Positions 31,499 to 35,972 of a stretch of 35,972 bases of DNA are shown piece after piece. The first letter of the stretch is position 1. The number at the start of each line of letters is the position of its first letter. The translations under genes and the position numbers were made by a program. The notes under the pieces are model-generated. The model made no database searches, was not told the origin of the DNA, and saw nothing but the letters and a program-made list of their open reading frames with translations. The stretch is from Alphaproteobacteria bacterium. GTDB taxonomy: Bacteria > Pseudomonadota > Alphaproteobacteria > Micropepsales > Micropepsaceae. The stretch lies in assembly GCA_024236055.1 (NCBI GenBank), contig JACKLF010000009.1:1-35972 (forward strand), in the 5' to 3' direction.

Positions 31499-33415
31499 TC
31501 AGCGCGGCTGCGGCTCGGGCGTGATGATCGGGCCGGGGCCACTGGGCCGCGGCTTGCCGGCCACCGGCACGGAAGTGCCCGCATCGCGCGGCGGCGTGGC
31601 CGGTTCCTCGTAAGGCGTGCGGACCGGGGGAATGCCCTTGAGCAGCGCGATGATTTCGTCGCCCGTCAGGGTTTCATATTCCAGCAGACCGCGCGCCAGG
31701 GTGTTCAGGTCCTCGGCATGGTCGGTCAGGATCTGCCGCGCCCGGCTGTAGCACTCGTCGATGATGCGGTGGATTTCCGAATCGATCTTCTGCGCCGTGG
31801 CTTCGGAGATGTTCTGGGTGCGCGACACGCTGTGCCCCAGGAAGACTTCTTCCTGGTTCTCGGCATAGGCGATGGGGCCCAGATCGTCGGACATGCCGAA
31901 GCGGGTCACCATGGCGCGGGCCATGCGGGTGGCCTGTTCGATGTCGCTCTGCGCGCCGGTGGTCACCTTGTCGTCGCCGAAGATGACTTCCTCGGCCACG
32001 CGGCCGCCCATCGCGACCGCGAGGTCGGCATGCAGCTTGTCGCGCTTGAGGCTGAGCCGGTCGCCGTCGGGCAGGCGCATCACCATGCCCAGCGCGCGGC
32101 CGCGCGGCACGATCGTGGCCTTGTGGATCGGGTCGGATTGCGGTTCGTGCAAGGCGACCACGGCATGTCCTGCCTCGTGATAGGCGGTGAGTTTCTTTTC
32201 GTCCTCGGACATCGCCATGGAGCGGCGTTCGGCGCCCATCATCACTTTGTCCTTGGCGTCCTCGAATTCCGTCTGGGTGACGACGCGCTTGTTGCGCCGG
32301 GCGGCAAGCAAGGCCGCCTCGTTCACCAGATTGGCCAGATCCGCGCCCGAAAAACCGGGCGTGCCGCGGGCGATAACGCCCAGATCGACGTCGCGCGCCA
32401 CCGGCACGTTGCGGATATGGACCTTTAAAATCTTTTCACGGCCCTTGACGTCCGGATTCGGAATCACGACCTGACGGTCGAAACGACCGGGACGCAGCAG
32501 CGCCGGGTCGAGCACGTCGGGCCGGTTGGTGGCGGCGATGATGATCACGGACTCGTTTGCCGCAAGCCGTCATCTCGGCTGAAAACTGGTTCAGCGTCTG
32601 CTCGCGCTCGTCGTACCGCCGCCTTGAATACGCCGCGATGGCCCACCGTCGATTTCGTCGATGAAGATAATGCAGGGCGCATTTTTCTTGCCCTGTTCGA
32701 ACATGTCGCGCACGCGGCTTGCGCCCACACCGACGAACATTTCCACAAAGTCGGAGCCGGAGATGGAGAAGAACGGCACCCCGGCCTCGCCCGCGACGGC
32801 GCGCTACCGGCGAAGATATTGCCGGTGCCCGGCGGGCCGACCAGCAGCACGCCGCGGGGATGCCGCCCGCGACGCTGAACGCTGGGGATCGCGCAGGAAG
32901 TCGACGATTTCCTCCAGGTCGTCCTTGGCCTCGTCGACGCCAGCGACGTCCTCGAAAGGTCACCCGGCCCTGACGCTCAGTCAGCATCTTGGCGCGCGAC
33001 TTGCCCGAAGCCCATCGCCTTGCCGCCGCCCGACTGCATCTGGCGCAGGAAGAACACCCACGCCGATGATCAGCAGCAGGGAACCAGTTGATGAAGATCG
33101 CCAGCAGGCTGGGCATGCCGTGTCTTGGCGGGCCCGGCCGTGAATGTCGACATTGTGCTTCTTCGGCATCAGCCACAGCGATGGAATCATTTGTTCAGCA
33201 CGGTGGTGACGAAGGGCTGGCCAGTGTCATTTCGCCAGCCTGCTGCTCACCCTGGAACACGACCTTCTTCACCTGGTTGGCCTGAACCTGCTCGGTGAAC
33301 TTGGTGTAGGAGATGGCCGGAAACCGTGGTGTGGTTGCCCGTGCCCTGGAACAGGTTGAACAGCAACCAGCATGACCGCGATCTCACAGGGCGAAGATTT
33401 CGAAGATTGTTCCAA
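31499..33415 (-). CDS. ftsH: ATP-dependent zinc metalloprotease FtsH; N-terminal half frameshifted
   Basis: FtsH is a membrane-anchored AAA+ protease that degrades misfolded membrane proteins and regulatory factors. The C-terminal 350 residues (31499-32548) are intact: SRH region IIIAATNRPDVLDPALLRPG, arginine finger GRFDR and zinc motif HEAGH. Upstream the matches run in changing frames: SISGSDFVEMFVGVGASRVR, CIIFIDEID (Walker B), KAMGFGKSRAKMLTE in pieces, HNVDIHGRARQD and NLFQGTGNHTT-like fragments. The likely start is near 33415, giving about 639 codons, the usual size. Walker A reads GPPGTGN instead of GPPGTGK. Since the gene is normally essential, I infer sequence error over about 32.54-33.42 kb. 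Confidence 0.87.
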
Positions 33416-33518
33416 GGCCAGTCCTTTCAGAAGCAGGGCACATGCCGCCCGCGCAGATCCGTAGGGAAGCCTACCGCCAGATAGGACGCTTCTGGCGGAT
33501 TGCCAGCCAGCAAAAGCG

Positions 33519-34718
33519 TTAAGAGTTTTTGCCCGGCAGCCCGCAATATACCGGGGAAATGCCCACAGCTTTTTGGCGCCGAACGAGACCTGGCGCCACC
33601 CGGCGCGGGGGCTCGCAGCACTGGCGCGCACCTGTGGCACGCCTTTTGCACCCGATCACGCAGGCCCCGGCCATCAGGGGCCAATCCGGCAACCCAACGG
33701 AGTGGCCCCGCGCCAGCGTGCCGCCCGATTCTGTCGAAAACCGCTCCAGCGCCTCGAAGCAGCAGCAAAGGCGCCCCGATACCCCATCAGGACCGCCGCC
33801 AGCGAAGCCCGCTTCCCGGCGCGGCCGCCAGCGCCGCCGCATCCAGCGAATACCGTCCCCAGCCGGGCGCACGCGCGACCAGCACCGCTGGGTCACCCTG
33901 ATCCAGGGCCTGTGGCAGGCCCAGGCCAGGTCAGGCAACGGCAGCAACGTGCCCGGCGCGGTCAGGCCCGCCTCGGCCAGCGCCGGGGCCAGCGCCCGCA
34001 GCCGCACCCGGTCGAAGGCCGGATCGTCATTCATCGGATCGTCCAGCCAGTCCTGCCCGGCAGCGGCCAGATAGGCGCGCAGTTCGGCGCGCGAACGGTC
34101 CAGCAGCGGGCGTACCACCGCCAGCCCGGCAAAGCCGGCCACCGGCCAGCGTGACAACGCGCCCATCGCGGACAGGCCGTCGACCCCGCTGCCGCGCGCC
34201 AGGCGCAGCAGAAACGTCTCGGCCTGGTCGTCCTGGGTATGGCCGACACACAGCGCGGCGGCGCCCTGTTTGACCATCCAGGCGCCCATCAGCCGGTAGC
34301 GCGCCTCGCGCGCCGCCGCCTCGATGCCGCGCTTTGGCTTGTCGCCGCGCCAGGTCAGGACATGCGCCTTCAGGCCCAGCGCCTTGGCCCAGCCCGCCAC
34401 CTTGCGTGCATCGCCGGCCGATCCCTTGCGCAGGCCATGATCGACCGTCAGCATGATGGGGGCCGGGGATTTCGCCGCCGCGGCATGGGACGCAGCCAGA
34501 TGCATCAGCGCCAGTGAATCGCCGCCGCCGGACACCGCCAGGACCAGCGGCCCGCTCAGCCCTTCCAGCGCCGCCGCAAAAGCGGCTTCCAGCTCAGCGG
34601 CAGACTTTTTCCCGGCGGCGGTCTGCTGCCTATCGGCAACCGGACGACCGGCGCAGGCTTGCGGCCGCCGAGAGGGTGGAGTCCGGGGCCTTGGGGTATT
34701 TCGACTTGACGAGCCCAA
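33519..34718 (-). CDS. tilS: tRNA(Ile)-lysidine synthetase; 3' part frameshifted
   Basis: TilS changes C34 of tRNA-Ile(CAU) to lysidine, which is needed to read AUA. The PP-loop SGGGDSLAL is clear, followed by LTVDHGLRKGSAGDARKVA, GHTQDDQAETFLLRLARGSG and LLDRSRAELRAYL, which are standard TilS segments. After about 33,935 the frame shifts; later matches (VFDRIGRHAGAGPLRWVAG and WAFPRYIAG-like) lie in other frames, so the true stop is uncertain. The start is also unclear: no ATG/GTG precedes the PP-loop, and TTG at 34718 overlaps cpoB by 89 bases. The position between cpoB and ftsH is the usual one. Confidence 0.82.
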   Translation of the reverse strand: MGSSSRNTPRPRTPPSRRPQACAGRPVADRQQTAAGKKSAAELEAAFAAALEGLSGPLVLAVSGGGDSLALMHLAASHAAAAKSPAPIMLTVDHGLRKGSAGDARKVAGWAKALGLKAHVLTWRGDKPKRGIEAAAREARYRLMGAWMVKQGAAALCVGHTQDDQAETFLLRLARGSGVDGLSAMGALSRWPVAGFAGLAVVRPLLDRSRAELRAYLAAAGQDWLDDPMNDDPAFDRVRLRALAPALAEAGLTAPGTLLPLPDLAWACHRPWIRVTQRCWSRVRPAGDGIRWMRRRWRPRREAGFAGGGPDGVSGRLCCCFEALERFSTESGGTLARGHSVGLPDWPLMAGACVIGCKRRATGARQCCEPPRRVAPGLVRRQKAVGISPVYCGLPGKNS

Positions 34719-35718
34719 GCGTGGTGCAGCCTTCCGTTTTCTGGCCCGCCGCCAGGAAGGACTGGGCCAGCTTCAGCATAGCGTCCGGCGCGCGGTCGGA
34801 CTTAGGATATTTCTTCAGCACCTCGGCAAAGCTGCGCTGGGCCGGTTCGTAATTGTGCTGCACGTAATTGATGTTGCCGATCCAGTAGATCGCCTGGGGC
34901 GTCAGGTTGGTGTCGTCGGGATTGGCGTCGGCATAGGCCTGGAAGGCCGCTGCGGCCTCGCTGTACTGCGCCTTGGACAGCAGGTTCATCGCCCGGTCGT
35001 ACTGGCCGCCATTGCCCGGCGCGACCGCGCCGCCGCCCGGCGCCGGCTGCAGGCTGGACAGGCGCGTGGGCCCGCCTGAGGTGGGCGGGCCGCCATAGGC
35101 GGCACCAGACTGCTGGGGCGGCGGCAGGCGCAGCACGCCCGGCGGGCGGCCCCGGCCCGGCGTGTCGTCATAGGCCGTCTGCCCCATGCTGCCCGAAGGC
35201 GCGAACTGCTGGCTGGCGCCGTTGCCGCCGCCATCGCCGCCGATCGGCGGCAGGGGCGTGCCCGGCTGGGCCTGGGTCTGGGGCGTGGGCACGGCAAAAC
35301 CGCCGCCCAACCCGCCGCCGCTGCCCGCGGCCGCGCAATTGATGCCGCCATCGCTGCCATCGCTGGGCACGCCCATCTGCTGGGCCGAAAGGGTGCAGAT
35401 GCGATAGGCGAAATCCTTCTGCATCGCGTCGATCTTCTGGTTCTGGAGCTGGATGCGATGCGACAGCTCCTCATTGGCGCCGGTCGCGCCGGCCAGGCTT
35501 TCGGTCAGGCTGCGCACCTTGGATTCGAGCGCCGATACACGTTCGTTGAGCTGGTCTGCGCGGCTGCCCAGATCGGCGATGCCCCTGTCCTGGCCGGCCT
35601 CACGCGCCACTTCCTCGTCGCTGGGGCCGAAAAGCTGGGCGCGGGCGGGCACGGAAGCCAGACCGGCAAGCGTGACGGACAGAGCCAGGGCGGAAACGGC
35701 GGAACGCAAACGGATCAT
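34630..35718 (-). CDS. cpoB: Cell division coordinator CpoB (YbgF), Tol-Pal-associated
   Basis: A 362-residue periplasmic protein that links outer-membrane constriction (Tol-Pal) with peptidoglycan synthesis. It has a signal peptide (1-27, cleavage PARA-Q), an N-terminal coiled coil (about 45-95, LNERVSALESKVRSLTESL), a long Gly/Pro-rich low-complexity linker (about 130-235) and C-terminal TPR repeats (about 240-355: AMNLLSKAQYSEAAAAFQAY, PQAIYWIGNINYVQHNYEPA, PDAMLKLAQSFLAAGQKTEG). The ATG at 35718 has a GGAAGG ribosome site; the longer upstream frame has no signal peptide logic. Pal lies directly upstream. Confidence 0.94.
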   Translation of the reverse strand: MIRLRSAVSALALSVTLAGLASVPARAQLFGPSDEEVAREAGQDRGIADLGSRADQLNERVSALESKVRSLTESLAGATGANEELSHRIQLQNQKIDAMQKDFAYRICTLSAQQMGVPSDGSDGGINCAAAGSGGGLGGGFAVPTPQTQAQPGTPLPPIGGDGGGNGASQQFAPSGSMGQTAYDDTPGRGRPPGVLRLPPPQQSGAAYGGPPTSGGPTRLSSLQPAPGGGAVAPGNGGQYDRAMNLLSKAQYSEAAAAFQAYADANPDDTNLTPQAIYWIGNINYVQHNYEPAQRSFAEVLKKYPKSDRAPDAMLKLAQSFLAAGQKTEGCTTLGLVKSKYPKAPDSTLSAAASLRRSSGCR

Positions 35719-35776
35719 GAGGACCTTCCCAATACAAAGTGAAACGCACCGGTAAAAAAGCAGCGGACCAAACAGA

Positions 35777-35809
35777 CAGGGGCGCGAGGATGCATTCCCC
35801 GCGCCCCTG
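35777..35809 (-). terminator. Hairpin between pal and cpoB (distal)
   Basis: A perfect 10-bp stem CAGGGGCGCG/CGCGCCCCTG (35777-35786 with 35800-35809). On the minus strand it is followed by TCTGTTTGG. It can end or reduce pal transcription before cpoB. Confidence 0.55.
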
Positions 35810-35827
35810 CTTTTGTCCACTCAGGGC

Positions 35828-35851
35828 GGCCGGCGCGGTTCAGCGCCGGCC
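35828..35851 (-). terminator. Hairpin just after pal
   Basis: A perfect 9-bp stem GGCCGGCGC/GCGCCGGCC with a 6-base loop, 10 bases past the pal stop. It has no T-tail. With the next hairpin it forms a double stem-loop between pal and cpoB. Confidence 0.5.
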
Positions 35852-35860
35852 ATCCAGGCC

Positions 35861-35972
35861 TTACGTATTGGCGCCGGAGGTGATCGCGGTCACGCCGCGA
35901 CGATTCTGCGCCCAGCAGCTTTCGTCGGACTGTGTGCAGATCGGCCGTTCCTTGCCGTAGGAAATCGTGTCG
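35861..35972 (-). CDS. pal: Peptidoglycan-associated lipoprotein Pal, C-terminal end (partial)
   Basis: Only the last 36 codons are in the window: DTISYGKERPICTQSDESCW, then AQNRRGVTAITSGANT and TAA at 35861-35863. This is the end of the OmpA-like domain of Pal, with the characteristic NRRGV segment. Pal anchors the outer membrane to peptidoglycan and works with TolB. The gene continues beyond the window edge. Confidence 0.9.
   Translation of the reverse strand, partial: DTISYGKERPICTQSDESCWAQNRRGVTAITSGANT

Noticed and set aside
33427..33768. Separate small gene between ftsH and tilS
   Set aside because: Its sequence (VFDRIGRHAGAGPLRWVAG) looks like the displaced C-terminus of TilS in another frame, not an independent protein.

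Overview
The window (about 36 kb, high G+C) looks like a chromosomal housekeeping segment from an alphaproteobacterium. The support is protein content (Mre/PBP2/RodA cluster, Mrp, GFA-domain protein, RcnB-like periplasmic protein, short class I KARI, acetolactate synthase with an alphaproteobacterial-type GGEAS motif), the order pal-cpoB-tilS-ftsH-folP-glmM-thiD, and a CtrA-type TTAA-N7-TTAA box. A Rhizomicrobium/Micropepsales-like host is possible but this is only a guess. I see no phage, transposon, CRISPR array, rRNA or tRNA.

Layout. 0.15-5.9 kb (minus): mreB-mreC-mreD-mrdA-rodA, the cell-elongation (rod shape) cluster, with start/stop overlaps. 6.0-7.9 kb (minus): leuA behind a candidate leucine-attenuator leader. 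8.2-11.3 kb (plus): a double permease plus ATPase ABC pair of the NitT/TauT/SsuB type without a binding protein. 11.3-14.3 kb (minus): a soluble histidine kinase, purT and a GFA-domain protein. 14.4-17.9 kb (minus): ilvB-ilvH and ilvC, with a promoter, leader and intrinsic terminator in front of ilvB. 18.1-20 kb: miaA (minus) divergent from serB (plus). 19.9-21.7 kb (minus): a DegP-type protease and a small ABM-like protein. 22.0-23.1 kb: mrp (plus). 23.1-24.1 kb (minus): a GNAT acetyltransferase overlapping folA. 24.2-27.4 kb (plus): an Arg/Asp-rich RcnB-like secreted protein, purA, a DsbA-family thioredoxin protein and a tiny lipoprotein. 27.4-28.5 kb: a broken TetR-type regulator divergent from a small membrane protein, with two matching palindromic operators between them. 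28.4-35.97 kb (minus): thiD, glmM, folP, ftsH, tilS, cpoB and the 3' end of pal.

The branched-chain amino acid genes (leuA, ilvB, ilvH, ilvC) lie in separate transcription units in one neighbourhood. Both leuA and ilvB have leader regions that look built for attenuation. The envelope theme is strong: rod-shape machinery, Tol-Pal-linked CpoB/Pal, GlmM for UDP-GlcNAc, and the quality-control proteases DegP and FtsH.

Two blocks (about 4.9-7.2 kb and 32.5-33.9 kb) contain many small indels that break mreB, the 3' part of leuA, the ATPase and N-terminal parts of ftsH, and the end of tilS. Two further single-base shifts occur in the permease and about three in the TetR gene. Because normally essential genes are hit and the rest is clean, I read the two blocks as low-quality sequence rather than gene decay. 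No clearly new multi-gene system is visible. The most interesting signals are regulatory: the leuA and ilvB leaders, the paired TetR operators, alternative hairpins before the lipoprotein gene, a terminator almost touching folP, a possible AUU start for thiD, and a tandem duplication of the purA 3' end.
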